Positions 8,947 to 19,198 of a stretch of 64,000 nt of DNA are shown here, piece after piece (the stretch's first letter is position 1; the number at the start of each line of letters is the position of its first letter). The stretch is from an uncultured Paracoccus sp. (lineage in GTDB: Bacteria; Pseudomonadota; Alphaproteobacteria; Rhodobacterales; Rhodobacteraceae), in the NCBI RefSeq assembly GCF_947496875.1, contig NZ_CANMEH010000001.1, positions 413,770-477,769 on the forward strand, in the 5' to 3' direction. The translations under genes and the position numbers were made by a program. Below the pieces are notes generated by a model. It saw only the letters and a list, made by a program, of their open reading frames with translations, did not search any database and was not told where the DNA came from.

Positions 8947-10542
8947 ATGACTCCGACAACCATGATTTCACGCCGGAAGCTGCTCATTACGACGGCGATG
9001 GCCACGCCCGTGATGGTGTTGGGCGTGCCGTTGTTGGCTCAGGAGCCGCAGCGAGGCGGAACTCTTGTCCAGCTTGTGGAGGATACTCCGCGGCACTTCA
9101 ATCCTGCTGTTCAATCTGGGATTGCGACCGGCGAGCCTGGGACGCAGATCTTCGCCTCGCTCTTGCGCTTTGACGAGGGTTTCGAGCCGCAGCCCTACCT
9201 TGCTGAAAGCTGGGAAATGTCCCAGGATGGCCTGAAAGTGACCGTTACTCTGGTCGAAAATGCGACTTTCCATGACGGCGAGCCGATTACATCCGAAGAT
9301 GTAGCGTTCTCGATTGAGACAGTAAAAAAATACCACCCATTCACTGCAATGTTTGCGCCTGTCGATTCCGTCGATACGCCTGATGCGCGAACCGCGGTCA
9401 TAAACCTTGGCCGACCGCATCCGGCGATCTATCTTGCGATGTCATCCCAGCTGCTCTCGATCATTCCGAAGCACATCTACGGTGATGGGCAGGATATCCC
9501 GTCTCATCCGCGTAATACCGAGAACGTGGTCGGATCGGGTCCGTTCAGGTTGACTGAGTTCAACCGCGGACAGAACTACATCCTTGAACGGTATGAGAAC
9601 TTTTTCATCAAAGAGCGACCTTATCTTGACCGCATAGTCACGCGGATCATCGAAGATTCCTCGGCGCGGGCGATAGCAATGGAGAATGGCGAGGCTCAGC
9701 TCACCGCGTTTGAGTCAAACCCTCGCGACATCAAGCGCATGGAGGCAAACCCCAATCTCGAGGTTACATCAGAAGGATACGCCGGGATTGGTCCGCTGGT
9801 TTGGCTCGCCTTCAACACTAAGAAAGCCCCGCTTGACGACAAGCGTGTTCGTCAGGCAATTGCCTGCGCGGTAGACCGAGATTTCATCGTAAACGCACTT
9901 CTGCTTGGAACGGCAGCACCAACACTGAATGGTATCCATCCGGGCAGTCCCTTCTACAATCCGGACGTTGATCCATATGCATTGGATCTGGATAGGGCGA
10001 ACGCCCTCCTCGACGAAGCTGGTCATGCACCCGACGCGAATGGGACGCGGTTCAGCCTCGTCATCGACTACGGTTCGGAGCCCACCAAACCGATGGCCGA
10101 ATATATCCGGCCTGCGCTGAAAAAGATCGGGATCGACGTATCGGTCCGGTCGGCGCCGGACTTCGCGACCTGGGCGCAGCGTATCTCGAATTATGATTTC
10201 GATATGACTTGGGACACAGTGTTCAATTGGGGCGATCCTGTTATCGGCGTAAACCGAACTTATCAGAGCAGTAATATTAGGCCGGGAGTGATTTGGTCAA
10301 ACACACAGCAATATGAAAGTCAGAAGGTGGACGAAATCATCGCCGCCGCAAACGTTGAGAACGATCCCGAGAAACGGAAGCAGCTCTACTTTGATATGCA
10401 GGAGATCTTAAATGACGATCTTCCACTCTATCCGGTATATACGGTCCCGTATCACACGATCAACTCGACGCGGGTCGGTAATCCGCCGCGAGGAATTTGG
10501 GCGACGTGCGCACCTTTGGATCGCGTATTTCTGAAGTCGTGA
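8947..10542 (+). CDS. ABC transporter substrate-binding protein (family 5, peptide/nickel type)
   Basis: This 531-residue periplasmic binding protein belongs to the DppA/OppA/NikA class. Its N-terminus (ISRRKLLITTAMATPVMVLG) looks like a Tat-type signal with the twin-arginine SRRKLL, so it may be exported folded. Family 5 features follow: GGTLVQLVEDTPRHFNPA at the start of the mature protein, LAESWEMSQDGLKVTVTL, and the HDGEPITSEDVAFSIE motif near residue 115. It heads an operon with two permeases, two ATPases, an amidohydrolase and a CobW protein. Because the amidohydrolase is in the same run, the ligand may be an amide or cyclic amide rather than a true peptide; this is inference. Confidence 0.9.
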   Translation: MTPTTMISRRKLLITTAMATPVMVLGVPLLAQEPQRGGTLVQLVEDTPRHFNPAVQSGIATGEPGTQIFASLLRFDEGFEPQPYLAESWEMSQDGLKVTVTLVENATFHDGEPITSEDVAFSIETVKKYHPFTAMFAPVDSVDTPDARTAVINLGRPHPAIYLAMSSQLLSIIPKHIYGDGQDIPSHPRNTENVVGSGPFRLTEFNRGQNYILERYENFFIKERPYLDRIVTRIIEDSSARAIAMENGEAQLTAFESNPRDIKRMEANPNLEVTSEGYAGIGPLVWLAFNTKKAPLDDKRVRQAIACAVDRDFIVNALLLGTAAPTLNGIHPGSPFYNPDVDPYALDLDRANALLDEAGHAPDANGTRFSLVIDYGSEPTKPMAEYIRPALKKIGIDVSVRSAPDFATWAQRISNYDFDMTWDTVFNWGDPVIGVNRTYQSSNIRPGVIWSNTQQYESQKVDEIIAAANVENDPEKRKQLYFDMQEILNDDLPLYPVYTVPYHTINSTRVGNPPRGIWATCAPLDRVFLKS

Positions 10543-10576
10543 AACTTGGCCGGGATTCGAGAGAGGCGACTTGGAG

Positions 10577-11551
10577 ATGATGTTCACTATCCTCCAGAAA
10601 GTAGCTTATTCAGGCCTCCTCCTTCTTGCCGTGATAGTGCTGAACTTTTTCCTGCTTCACGCGGCGCCGGGGGATGTAGCTGACACGATTGCACAGAGCA
10701 TGGGTGGTGCAGATGCCGAAACCATGGAGCGCATCCGAGCGGACTACGGCCTCGATCTCCCGTTGTGGCAGCAACTTTTGGAATACGTGACCGGTGTGCT
10801 GCACGGCGATCTGGGGTACTCGTTCTTCTTCAATGTTCCCGTCACCGAGCTTCTGTTGGAACGTTTACCAGCAACATTGTTACTGGTCATTACAGCACAA
10901 CTTCTCGCGCTCACTGTCGGGGTTCTGCTGGGGGTGATCTCCGCAAGGCGTCCTAACGGGCTGGCCAGTCACTTTGTAACACTTCTCGCTCTGTTCGGCT
11001 ATTCTGCTCCCGTATTCTGGACCGGGATCATGCTCTTGATAGTCTTTTCATTGATGGTTCCCATTTTTCCTGTTGCAGGCATGTCCGACGCGACCTTGAC
11101 AGGTGGATGGTGGGCCCACGCCGTGGATGTGGCGCATCACCTCGTTCTGCCGGCGATCACGTTGGCCTCGATTTTTCTCGCGCTCTATTCGCGTCTATGT
11201 CGAGCCTCGATGCTCGAAGTGCTCGGATCCGACTATATCCGCACGGCCAAGGCAAAAGGTCTAAGCGAGGGGCAGGTCGTGGTGAAGCATGCGCTCAAAA
11301 ACGCACTGTCGCCGGTCGTCACGCTGGCCGGTCTCCAGTTTTCCGCTGTCGTTTCCGGCGCCGTATTGGTGGAAACGGTTTTTTCTTGGCCTGGGCTTGG
11401 CACGCTCGCGCTGCAGTCCATCATCGCGCGCGACACGCCGACGATCCTCGGGATTCTTTTTTTCTCATCTTTAGTCGTAGTAGTGGTGAACCTGATTACT
11501 GATATGGTGCTTCGCTTGATTGACCCGCGCATTCGAACAGGCGTGGCATGA
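10577..11551 (+). CDS. ABC transporter permease (DppB type)
   Basis: The first inner-membrane subunit of the peptide-type importer has about 324 residues and six hydrophobic segments. DppB-like features are FFLLHAAPGDVAD near the N-terminus, RIRADYGLDLPLWQQLLEYVTGVLHGDLGYSF, and the cytoplasmic EAA loop (RTAKAKGLSEGQVVVKHALKNALSPV) that contacts the ATPases. The start is ambiguous: GAGAGG (10561-10566) can serve a TTG at 10571 or the ATGs at 10577 and 10580. The following permease gene overlaps by 4 bases. Confidence 0.9.
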   Translation: MMFTILQKVAYSGLLLLAVIVLNFFLLHAAPGDVADTIAQSMGGADAETMERIRADYGLDLPLWQQLLEYVTGVLHGDLGYSFFFNVPVTELLLERLPATLLLVITAQLLALTVGVLLGVISARRPNGLASHFVTLLALFGYSAPVFWTGIMLLIVFSLMVPIFPVAGMSDATLTGGWWAHAVDVAHHLVLPAITLASIFLALYSRLCRASMLEVLGSDYIRTAKAKGLSEGQVVVKHALKNALSPVVTLAGLQFSAVVSGAVLVETVFSWPGLGTLALQSIIARDTPTILGILFFSSLVVVVVNLITDMVLRLIDPRIRTGVA

Positions 11552-12432
11552 CGGACTTCGCCACTCCCGTGCCGCCCGAGATCGAACAACCGCGCGCGCC
11601 TCTGGCCGAGACAACGGAAATGTTCCTGCACAATCATGCGGCGGTCGCAGGTCTGATTGTGCTTGTGCTGGTCGTCTTGGCCGCGATTTTCGGACCGAGC
11701 CTTTATGGAGTTGACCCGTACGAGATGGTCTGGGCACCGTTTACGCCTCCGGGGTCAGAAGGTTATCTGCTGGGAACAGATTATCTCGGTCGCGACCTCC
11801 TCGCCGGAATACTTGCCGGAGCGCGCGTCTCGCTGACGATCGGCATGGCGGCGGCGATCATGTCGGTCTTTATAGGCATCACAATCGGCGCAGTGGCCGG
11901 CTTCTTTCGGGGCTGGGTAGAAGAAGTATTGATGCGAGTCACCGAGTTCTTCCAGGTCCTCCCCACGCTGCTTTTCTCTATGGTGATCGTGTCGCTTTTC
12001 GGTGCATCCCTTCCGGTCATCACTGTCGCCATTGGCCTCGTGAGTTGGACCGCGGTCGCGCGAATCACGCGGGCCGAATTCATGCGAATTCGTGAACTTG
12101 AGTATGTTATGGCTGCGCGCGCAAGTGGTGCTGGCAATTTCAAACTGATCTTTCGTGTCGTGCTGCCGAATGCGTTGCCGCCGATCATTGTGCAGGCTGC
12201 GCTTATGGTCGGGACAGCGATCCTGTTTGAAGCGGGACTGAGCTTCCTCGGCCTCACAGATCCGAATGTCGTAAGTTGGGGGCAGATCATCGGCTCGAAC
12301 CGCCCATATATCCTGGATGCGAACTACACAGTGACACTGCCCGGCCTCGCGATCTTCGTAACTGTACTCGCGATTAGCCTCGTTGGCGACGGGCTGAACG
12401 ACGCACTCAATCCGCGGCTTAGGGCTCGCTGA
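11548..12432 (+). CDS. ABC transporter permease (DppC type)
   Basis: The second permease subunit has 294 residues. A soluble N-terminus leads into a first membrane helix ([21 protein letters not shown]), then the family motif HLLGTD-like [25 protein letters not shown], and an EAA loop with [28 protein letters not shown]. It overlaps its neighbours at both ends (ATGA with the DppB gene, TGATG with the first ATPase gene), so the subunits are made in step. Confidence 0.9.
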   Translation: MTDFATPVPPEIEQPRAPLAETTEMFLHNHAAVAGLIVLVLVVLAAIFGPSLYGVDPYEMVWAPFTPPGSEGYLLGTDYLGRDLLAGILAGARVSLTIGMAAAIMSVFIGITIGAVAGFFRGWVEEVLMRVTEFFQVLPTLLFSMVIVSLFGASLPVITVAIGLVSWTAVARITRAEFMRIRELEYVMAARASGAGNFKLIFRVVLPNALPPIIVQAALMVGTAILFEAGLSFLGLTDPNVVSWGQIIGSNRPYILDANYTVTLPGLAIFVTVLAISLVGDGLNDALNPRLRAR

Positions 12433-13427
12433 TGCCTCCCGATCCAATCCTCGAAGTAAAAGGTTTGCGGGTGGAGCTGTCTACGCGAAGTGGCACCGTT
12501 CCGGTCCTCGACGATCTCAGTTTCTCGATCGACGCTGGTGAAACGCTTGCCTTTGTCGGAGAGAGTGGCTGCGGTAAGTCGATGACCGCCCTCGCCGTTA
12601 TGGGTCTCGTCCCACATCCGATCGGCCGGATCGCCTCCGGTTCGATCCGGCTCGCAGGGGAGGATCTGACGAGAGTGCCCGAAAAGCGGATGCGCGCCGT
12701 GCGCGGCAATGACGTATCAATGATTTTCCAGGAGCCTATGACGGCGCTCAATCCGGTATATACCGCTGGAGAGCAGATTGCGGAATCTCTCCGCCGGCAT
12801 CAGGATATGGGCCGCCGCGCCGCGTGGGAGCATGCGATAGAAATGCTGGCCGCTGTCGGAATTCCGGATCCCCGCGGGCGCGCCAGCGCGTATCCGCACC
12901 AGATGTCTGGCGGGCAGCGCCAACGCGTAATGATCGCGATGGCGCTTGCCTGTCGCCCCAAGGTGCTCATTGCGGATGAACCTACGACGGCCCTCGACGT
13001 GACGGTGCAGGCGCAGATTTTTGAGTTGCTTAAGGACCTCCGGCGCGAGACCGGGACGGCGCTGATTCTGATCACGCACGACATGGGCGTCGTGGCGGAG
13101 ATGGCCGAGCGGATGATCGTGATGTATGCAGGTCGCAAGGTCGAAGACGGCATGGTGACCGATGTCATCGCAGAACCGAAGCATCCGTATACGCGCGGCC
13201 TCATCTCCTGCGTGCCGCATCTCGCGGAGGTACTGACTGAGGAGCGCCCAGATCTGACCGAGGTTCCCGGCGTCGTGCCGCCACTGACGCAGTTTGGACG
13301 TGATATGTGCTTGTTCTCCTCCCGCTGTCCACTGGCGGACGATAAGTGTTGGGAAGAAAGACCTCCCGAGCGGCGGTTCGGCGCTGGTCACGTCGCGGCA
13401 TGCTGGCATGCAGAGGAGGTATCATGA
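12432..13427 (+). CDS. ABC transporter ATP-binding protein (DppD type)
   Basis: This 331-residue ATPase energises the importer. It carries Walker [11 protein letters not shown] near residue 40, the Q-loop [13 protein letters not shown], the ABC signature MSGGQRQRV, Walker [14 protein letters not shown], and the H-loop ITHDMG. The C-terminal oligopeptide/dipeptide extension is present, with the Cys-containing [16 protein letters not shown] segment that in this family can hold an Fe-S cluster. It overlaps the permease stop by one base and the next ATPase start by 4 bases. Confidence 0.92.
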   Translation: MPPDPILEVKGLRVELSTRSGTVPVLDDLSFSIDAGETLAFVGESGCGKSMTALAVMGLVPHPIGRIASGSIRLAGEDLTRVPEKRMRAVRGNDVSMIFQEPMTALNPVYTAGEQIAESLRRHQDMGRRAAWEHAIEMLAAVGIPDPRGRASAYPHQMSGGQRQRVMIAMALACRPKVLIADEPTTALDVTVQAQIFELLKDLRRETGTALILITHDMGVVAEMAERMIVMYAGRKVEDGMVTDVIAEPKHPYTRGLISCVPHLAEVLTEERPDLTEVPGVVPPLTQFGRDMCLFSSRCPLADDKCWEERPPERRFGAGHVAACWHAEEVS

Positions 13428-14419
13428 CGCCCCCCCTGCTTTCCGTCAAAGACCTGACGGTGCGCTTCAAGGTTCGTGGCGCTGCGCCGTTCCGCGAGGC
13501 GGCTTACCTCACGGCAGTAGACGGAGTGACATTCGACGTTGCGCGCGGAGAGTCGCTCGGAATTGTGGGAGAGTCAGGCTCGGGCAAATCCACTACTGCC
13601 CTCGCGATTGCGCGGCTGATCACGCACCATTCTGGGGAAGTCCGGCTCGACGGGGAGGACCTTCTGGCACTCAAAGGAGGAGATCTGCGCCGCGCCCGTC
13701 GAAAGTTTCAGTTCATTTTTCAGGACCCGTATTCCAGCCTTAATCCGCGTAGGCGTGCGGCTGAGATCGTGACTGAGCCGCTGGCGTCGATAGGCTTGGT
13801 GCCCAAGGGCGACCGCAGGAAGTTGGTGGACGATCTTTTCGAGGCGGTTGGCCTTCGTCCCGAGCAGCAGAACCTGTTTCCGCACCAGTTCTCCGGGGGT
13901 CAGCGGCAGCGGATCGGCATCGCTCGCGCATTGGCACCGAACCCCGCACTCGTGATCTGCGACGAAGCTGTCTCGGCTCTGGACGTGGCCGTTCAGGCCC
14001 AAATTCTTAACCTCCTGCGGCGTCTTCAGCGCGAACGCGGTCTGACTTATCTGTTCATCTCGCACGATTTGGGTGTCGTGCAGCATATGTGCGATCGCAT
14101 CGCAGTTATGTATATGGGAAAGATCGTGGAGTTCGCGGACCGTCTCTCTCTCTTCAATTCGCCGCTTCACCCTTATACCTGCGCGCTCCTTTCGGCCGTT
14201 CCCAGCGTCGATCCGGATCGGCGGGCGAGAACAAAGCGGATTCTGATCACCGGCGAGCCGCCGAGCCCAACATCTCCACCACCCGGTTGTCGGTTCGCCT
14301 CAAGATGCCCCGTCGCCGAGCCCCGCTGCAAAACGGAACCTCCACCACTGCGAGAGGTCCGGGAGGGGCATCGCGTCGCGTGCCACCTGGTGGGAGACGA
14401 CGCACGCGCGCCGGTCTGA
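13424..14419 (+). CDS. ABC transporter ATP-binding protein (DppF type)
   Basis: The second ATPase has 331 residues when started at the ATG overlapping the previous stop (ATGA at 13424). An upstream frame extending to 13346 would lie inside the preceding gene and is unlikely. Walker A GESGSGKSTT, Q-loop FIFQDPYSSLNPR, signature FSGGQRQRI, Walker B LVICDEAVSALDV and switch SHDLGVV are all present. In Walker B most family members read DEPVSALDV, and here Pro is replaced by Ala. The C-terminus has the oligopeptide-transporter Cys segment (CRFASRCPVAEPRC). Confidence 0.92.
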   Translation: MTPPLLSVKDLTVRFKVRGAAPFREAAYLTAVDGVTFDVARGESLGIVGESGSGKSTTALAIARLITHHSGEVRLDGEDLLALKGGDLRRARRKFQFIFQDPYSSLNPRRRAAEIVTEPLASIGLVPKGDRRKLVDDLFEAVGLRPEQQNLFPHQFSGGQRQRIGIARALAPNPALVICDEAVSALDVAVQAQILNLLRRLQRERGLTYLFISHDLGVVQHMCDRIAVMYMGKIVEFADRLSLFNSPLHPYTCALLSAVPSVDPDRRARTKRILITGEPPSPTSPPPGCRFASRCPVAEPRCKTEPPPLREVREGHRVACHLVGDDARAPV

Positions 14420-14467
14420 GCTGGCGGGCGGGCCACACAGGGGGACGAAGCTGAGTAGGAGCATGAC

Positions 14468-16114
14468 ATGACCAAGGCAATACGGGTGCTTCGAGCCCGT
14501 AAGATCGTCACGATGAACGGCTATCTTCCTGAAGCGACTCATGTAGCGATCAGTGACGGACGCATCCTCGGCGTTGGCGGGCCGGAGGTCCTGGAAACGT
14601 TCGGAACGGCAGATCTGGACGATAGCTTCGCCGGTAAAGTCTTGATGCCCGGTTTTGTAGAGGGGCATTGCCACGCAAAAGAGGGCGGAATGTGGGATTT
14701 CCTGTATGTGGGTTTCCTGCCGCGCCATGATCCGGACGGTAAGCTGTGGCCAGGGGCCGACAGCATGGAGGCGGTCGTGTCCCGTTTGAGAGAGGCGTCT
14801 GACGCGATGGAGGATCGGGAGGCTCCGCTCTATGCTTGGGGCTTCGATCCAATATATTTTGATGGCGTGCGGATGTCGCTTGCGGATATCAACCGGGTGT
14901 CGGACACGCGGCCGATCGTCGTTATGCATTCCAACGGTCACGTAATCAACGTGAATTCCGTCGTGCTGGATCGCGCCGGAATCGGTCGCGAGACGAACGT
15001 TCACGGGGTTATCAAGGATCCTTACGGAGATCCAACCGGGGAGCTGGCAGAGACAGCGGCGAAATACATGGTATTCCGGGTTACGGGTGATCCCTTTTTC
15101 GCCGGGGTCCGCGCGAAGGATCTGGCACGGTTCGCCCAGTCAGCCGCAAATTGCGGCGTGACCACTGCGACTGACCTCTTCGCCACATTCAGCGACGAGA
15201 GCCTCGAGGCCTATCGCACTGCCACAGCCGCACCTGATTATCCGCTGCGCGTCCTGCCTGCGATGAACGTCATCGACCGCCCTCCCGAGGAAGGTATTGC
15301 AGTCCTGCGGGCTGCCATGAAGGGCAACACCGATAAACTGATTTTCGGTCTCTGCAAGGTTATGACAGACGGTTCGATTCAGGGAATGAGCGCGCGGATG
15401 AAATGGCCGGGGTACCATAACGGCGCGCCGAACGGTGTATGGAACCTCGCTCCCGAGCAACTGACTGAGATCGTTTTAGCATATCACGCCGCAGGAGTGC
15501 ATCTACATATGCACGTCAACGGTGACGAGGCGTCAGAACTGATGCTCGACGCGATTGAAGCGGCGCTGATTGCTGCTCCGCGGCCCGATCATCGGCATAC
15601 GCTTCAGCACTGCCAGATGGCGGACGAGGCGCAGTTTCGGCGAATGAAGGCGCTTGGACTCTGTGTCAATCTTTTCTCCAACCACATCTATTATTGGGGC
15701 GACCAGCATCGCGAAATAACAATGGGTCCGGACCGCGCCGCCCGGATGGACGCCTGCGCCACCGCCGAACGCTTGGGCGTGCCATTCGCGATCCATTCGG
15801 ACGCGCCGGTGACTCCACTCGGGCCGCTATTTACGGCATGGTGCGCGGTAAATCGCCTAACGGCGACAGGCCGGGTACTTGGGCCGCGGGAGCGAATTTC
15901 TGTCGATTCCGCCTTACATGCGATCACGCTGGGCGCGGCCTATACCATCGGCATGGACCATCTCGTTGGCTCGATCGAGCCTGGCAAATTCGCCGACTTT
16001 GCGGTCCTGGAGAGCGATCCACGCCAGATCGAACCTCAGGCTCTGCGGGATGTTGTCGTGTGGGGCACCATCGTTGGGGGTGTACCGCAGCGTGCTGCGG
16101 GACGGGACGATTGA
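14468..16114 (+). CDS. Amidohydrolase, YtcJ-like metal-dependent hydrolase
   Basis: This 548-residue cytoplasmic enzyme belongs to amidohydrolase family 3. The metal-ligand HxH lies in PGFVEGHCHAKEGG near residues 60-70; further ligand segments are HLHMHVNGDEASE near 345, HTLQHCQMADEAQ near 375 and IHSDAPVTPLGP near 440, and the C-terminus has the IGMDHLVGSIEPGKFADFAVL tail typical of the family. It should hydrolyse an amide, cyclic amide or ester using one or two divalent metals; the substrate is unknown. It starts 48 bases after the ATPase gene and its TGA overlaps the ATG of a CobW-type GTPase by one base, suggesting a dedicated metal-delivery partner. Confidence 0.88.
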   Translation: MTKAIRVLRARKIVTMNGYLPEATHVAISDGRILGVGGPEVLETFGTADLDDSFAGKVLMPGFVEGHCHAKEGGMWDFLYVGFLPRHDPDGKLWPGADSMEAVVSRLREASDAMEDREAPLYAWGFDPIYFDGVRMSLADINRVSDTRPIVVMHSNGHVINVNSVVLDRAGIGRETNVHGVIKDPYGDPTGELAETAAKYMVFRVTGDPFFAGVRAKDLARFAQSAANCGVTTATDLFATFSDESLEAYRTATAAPDYPLRVLPAMNVIDRPPEEGIAVLRAAMKGNTDKLIFGLCKVMTDGSIQGMSARMKWPGYHNGAPNGVWNLAPEQLTEIVLAYHAAGVHLHMHVNGDEASELMLDAIEAALIAAPRPDHRHTLQHCQMADEAQFRRMKALGLCVNLFSNHIYYWGDQHREITMGPDRAARMDACATAERLGVPFAIHSDAPVTPLGPLFTAWCAVNRLTATGRVLGPRERISVDSALHAITLGAAYTIGMDHLVGSIEPGKFADFAVLESDPRQIEPQALRDVVVWGTIVGGVPQRAAGRDD

Positions 16115-17022
16115 TGGCTGGGGCTACGCGCGCGTTCACAGTCATCGGCGGTTTTCTCGGTGCTGGAAAGACGACGCTTGTAAACCGTATCTTGGCAGAG
16201 GCGGATGGTGTCCGCTACGCGGTGATGGTCAATGACTTCGGGAGGGTGAACGTCGATGCGAGTCTGATTGCCGAGCATGACGGTCGCACGATGGCGTTGA
16301 CCAACGGGTGCGTCTGCTGCTCGCTGGCGGATGGGTTCATCACCACAATGCTACGCCTCATGAAGGATCCAGAGAGCTTTGATCATGTTATAGTCGAGGC
16401 GAGTGGCGTCGCCTTGCCCGATCGGATAATGGACCTCGCCCGGTTGGAACCTGCACTCGCCCCAGACGCCATTATCGTCCTTGTCGATGCCGAAACACAG
16501 GCCGCGCGGCTGGACGATAGACATGTGGGTGAAGTCGTCGCGGCCCAAATCGAGAGTGCGGACATCATCCTCGTCACGAAACTGGATCTCGCCGGGCCCG
16601 GGGCACTCGCTGCCGCCGAGAAGGCAGTGCGCAAGCTCAACCCGACTGCCGCCATCCTCGCTGGCGATCCGGCTGAATTTCATGTTAACGGTCTCCTCGG
16701 AACGGGAGCAGCTATCTGCGCCGAGGCCGGCCGTCGTGACGTTCATGCTGGCTTTCACACCTTAACACTTACTGCGAACGAGCCCGTCTCGCACACGGAG
16801 TTCGAGCGCTTCACCGCCGCGCTCCCGAACTACGTAATCCGCGGGAAGGGTCATATTTATTTTTCTGGTTCCTCAACTGGTTTCTTGTGGCAACGCGTGG
16901 GCGCAAGAATGGGCATAACAAACACGGGGGGCCTGGGAGAAACCTCGGAGCTTGTGCTGATCGGAACAGAGCGCCTTACGGGTTTGCAAAATATCCCGAC
17001 GGTGATGAAAGTTGCGATTTAG
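16114..17022 (+). CDS. CobW/COG0523 G3E-family GTPase, putative metallochaperone
   Basis: This 302-residue protein has the complete G3E set: Walker A GGFLGAGKTTLVNR at residues 11-24, the metal-binding CxCC in NGCVCCSLADG near 65-75, the EASGVALPDRI switch near 90-100, and the TKLD guanine-specificity motif near 150. A CobW C-terminal domain follows. Family members load zinc, cobalt or nickel into client enzymes at the cost of GTP. The start ATG overlaps the amidohydrolase stop (TGATG), so the client is probably that enzyme. The frame stays open further upstream inside the amidohydrolase gene, but family alignment and coupling favour 16114. Confidence 0.88.
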   Translation: MAGATRAFTVIGGFLGAGKTTLVNRILAEADGVRYAVMVNDFGRVNVDASLIAEHDGRTMALTNGCVCCSLADGFITTMLRLMKDPESFDHVIVEASGVALPDRIMDLARLEPALAPDAIIVLVDAETQAARLDDRHVGEVVAAQIESADIILVTKLDLAGPGALAAAEKAVRKLNPTAAILAGDPAEFHVNGLLGTGAAICAEAGRRDVHAGFHTLTLTANEPVSHTEFERFTAALPNYVIRGKGHIYFSGSSTGFLWQRVGARMGITNTGGLGETSELVLIGTERLTGLQNIPTVMKVAI

Positions 17023-17394
17023 CTGTTTGGGATATTATTAGCGCAGTCCGCTGCTTAAAAATGGACGTCGGGCGCGGCAGCTAAAACTACGATATTTGTG
17101 TCATTCTTTGCGTAGCTGAGTCGGAATCATCCGGGCTTTGTGGGCCCTTGTGAAAACTGCGGAGCAGGACAGCTGCTCAGGGACTTGAGGCTCCTGGCAG
17201 TTGTCCTTCCTAACAACGATCCAGATCGTATCACGTGTACCTCGCTTCGATTGGCCGGCGCGATCGACCTGCTCGTCGACAACTCGGGACGGTTTTCGTG
17301 GCGGCTTTGTGGCAGAGGAGATATCTTTCGTAGGGAAGATCCGCTAATCAGCACCACTGTCCAGCCGGTAAGCATGCCGGTGCTCCTGCGATCC
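17023..17394. other. Intergenic, no intact gene
   Basis: Several short frames occur on both strands but none resembles a known protein and none has a good ribosome-binding site. Codon use is irregular. Together with the antiporter-like scrap just to the right, this looks like decayed sequence at the end of the transporter operon. Confidence 0.4.
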
Positions 17395-17530
17395 TCGATT
17401 GCCCAGATCCAGCGTGGAACCGAGCGCGATGAATAAGAACAGCAGGAGAAAGTCGTGCAAGAGTCTCGTTCTTGCCGTGCGCGGTTCGGCGGCGTGCCAC
17501 GCAACTCCGCGCTTGCGGCAGGCTTTGTTA
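17395..17530 (-). pseudogene. Remnant of a cation:proton antiporter (CPA2-like)
   Basis: On the minus strand, bases 17460-17401 encode LHDFLLLFLFIALGSTLDLG, which resembles the 'RDFLLLFFFI-LGxxLDLS' helix of CPA2-type antiporters as I recall it. The frame stops soon after, and the sequence before it (towards 17530) is in a different frame. No full gene exists. I treat it as a small decayed fragment; the identification rests on one membrane helix. Confidence 0.35.
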
Positions 17531-17668
17531 CAAGGCGGCGCCGAGGTTCTGGACCGCTGCAACCTCACCAGGGTTGAAGCACGCCCTTGAGTTAAGGATG
17601 ACCAGATCCGCTGCGCCGGGCCATCAGGACCGTCCCGGCACAAACAGGCAGGATCCGGCTTTCTCGGA

Positions 17669-18934
17669 TCAGCTGGGCGCAAGGCGCGGTCGGGTGAGAG
17701 CCAGGAACACGGCGACCGCCAGCGTCACCAGGCCCACAGCGCCGAAGCCAGTCGCAAAGCTGCCGGTCACACCGATGATCGCCGCTATCGCGGGCGGGCC
17801 CACCACCACGCCGAAGAAAGTGAAGAACAGCGTCCCGCCGGTCATCATCCCCGCCATGCCGGGCGGGGAAAGCCGGGCGACCTCGGCGAGGAAGACGCCG
17901 TTCCAGCCGATGGCGGTTGCGCCGGACGCCACTGCGACGAGGATGACGATCCACAGCGCCCAGTCGGGGCCGGTCAGAGCCATGCCCCCCATGCAGGCGG
18001 CCATGACGATGCCCAGCAGGCTCAGCATGGTCCGCGGCCGCACATGGCGGTCGGCCAGCCAGCCCCAGAGCAGGCGCCCGAGCACCCCCGCACCTTGCGC
18101 GAACGCCATGACGATGCCGGCCAGGACGTAATCCATCCGGTAGACCTCGGTCAGCCAGATGACCATGTAGGTCGTCACGGACAGCTGCACGGCGCTGTAG
18201 AAGAACGAGCAGAAGGCGACGTCGCGCAGCGCCGGACGCTCCAGGATCAGCCGCAGCGGCGCCAGCACGTCGCGCCTGCGCCGGTGTGCCGGCCGGTCAT
18301 GCAGCCCGGCGGCGTCCAGCGCATTCCGCACTGGCTGGCTCAGCGCGGCCATGCCGACGCAGAGGGCTGACACCATCATCAGCGCCGCCTGCCATCCCCA
18401 ACTTGCGACCACCGGCGGCACGATGATCCCCGCCATCGCGCCGCCCAGCGGCACCCCCGTCTGCTTGAACGAGAAGGTCAGGCCCATGCGGTGCGGCGGG
18501 GTGGTCCGCGCCAGCAGATGCGAGCTGGAGGGCGTGATCGGACCATAGCCGAGGCCGATCACCAGCGCGCCGAGGGCCATCCACGCCAGCACGCCCGTGG
18601 CGGTCAGCTGCAGCCCGGCCGCGCAGAACAGAAGCGCGATCTGGCTGACCCGGACCGGCCCAAACCGGTCGATCAGACTGCCGCTGGCCAGGGACGAGAT
18701 CATCGCACCCGAGTAGACCAGCCCGATGAACACGCCCGCGAGCTTGGCGGGATAGCCTGTCGCCAGCGCCGCCTGGGGCGCCAGCACGGGCACGGTCACT
18801 GCGGCCATGGATGCCAGCGACTGGATCGCCAGCGTGACCAGCAGGGGAAGCAGGGAGGTCTTCAACAGTCCAACTCGGCGAGGGTTCGGAGCCGCGGCGT
18901 GCTCGGGTAGAAGCTTTCGGCGTATGTGAGCCAT
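17669..18934 (-). CDS. MFS transporter
   Basis: This 421-residue inner-membrane carrier has twelve hydrophobic segments. The MFS loop motif appears as GSLIDRFGPVRVSQIA between helices 2 and 3, with a related copy (GWLADRHVRPRTMLSL) after the central loop. The mid-protein GLTFSFKQTGVPLGGAMAG segment is typical of the cyanate/organic-acid carrier type (CynX/YfcJ-like). The substrate is unknown. It stands alone on the minus strand, 264 bases downstream of the enoyl-CoA hydratase gene, so it may be cotranscribed with the acyl-CoA operon. A long arginine-rich N-terminus suggests the start might lie internally. Confidence 0.82.
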   Translation of the reverse strand: MAHIRRKLLPEHAAAPNPRRVGLLKTSLLPLLVTLAIQSLASMAAVTVPVLAPQAALATGYPAKLAGVFIGLVYSGAMISSLASGSLIDRFGPVRVSQIALLFCAAGLQLTATGVLAWMALGALVIGLGYGPITPSSSHLLARTTPPHRMGLTFSFKQTGVPLGGAMAGIIVPPVVASWGWQAALMMVSALCVGMAALSQPVRNALDAAGLHDRPAHRRRRDVLAPLRLILERPALRDVAFCSFFYSAVQLSVTTYMVIWLTEVYRMDYVLAGIVMAFAQGAGVLGRLLWGWLADRHVRPRTMLSLLGIVMAACMGGMALTGPDWALWIVILVAVASGATAIGWNGVFLAEVARLSPPGMAGMMTGGTLFFTFFGVVVGPPAIAAIIGVTGSFATGFGAVGLVTLAVAVFLALTRPRLAPS

Positions 18935-19198
18935 CGCCTGAGGGTCGACTCCTTATTGCCGGCCTGTTGATGACAGCGCATCCGCCCGGAAGCGGCGGTG
19001 CGCTCGGCAACCTTTTGCGTCATCTGGGACTACTCCCAAACTGCACCGTCCACGCTCGGACTTGGATCGAAGCAAATGTTGAGGTGGCGGTTACCACGGT
19101 TTCCGCGATCGATCGGGCGCGAAGATCGCCGGCTTCAACATGGCAGGAGCAGCGCTGTCATCCGCCATCTGCGGCTCCGTGAAGTCAGCCCACAGCGC

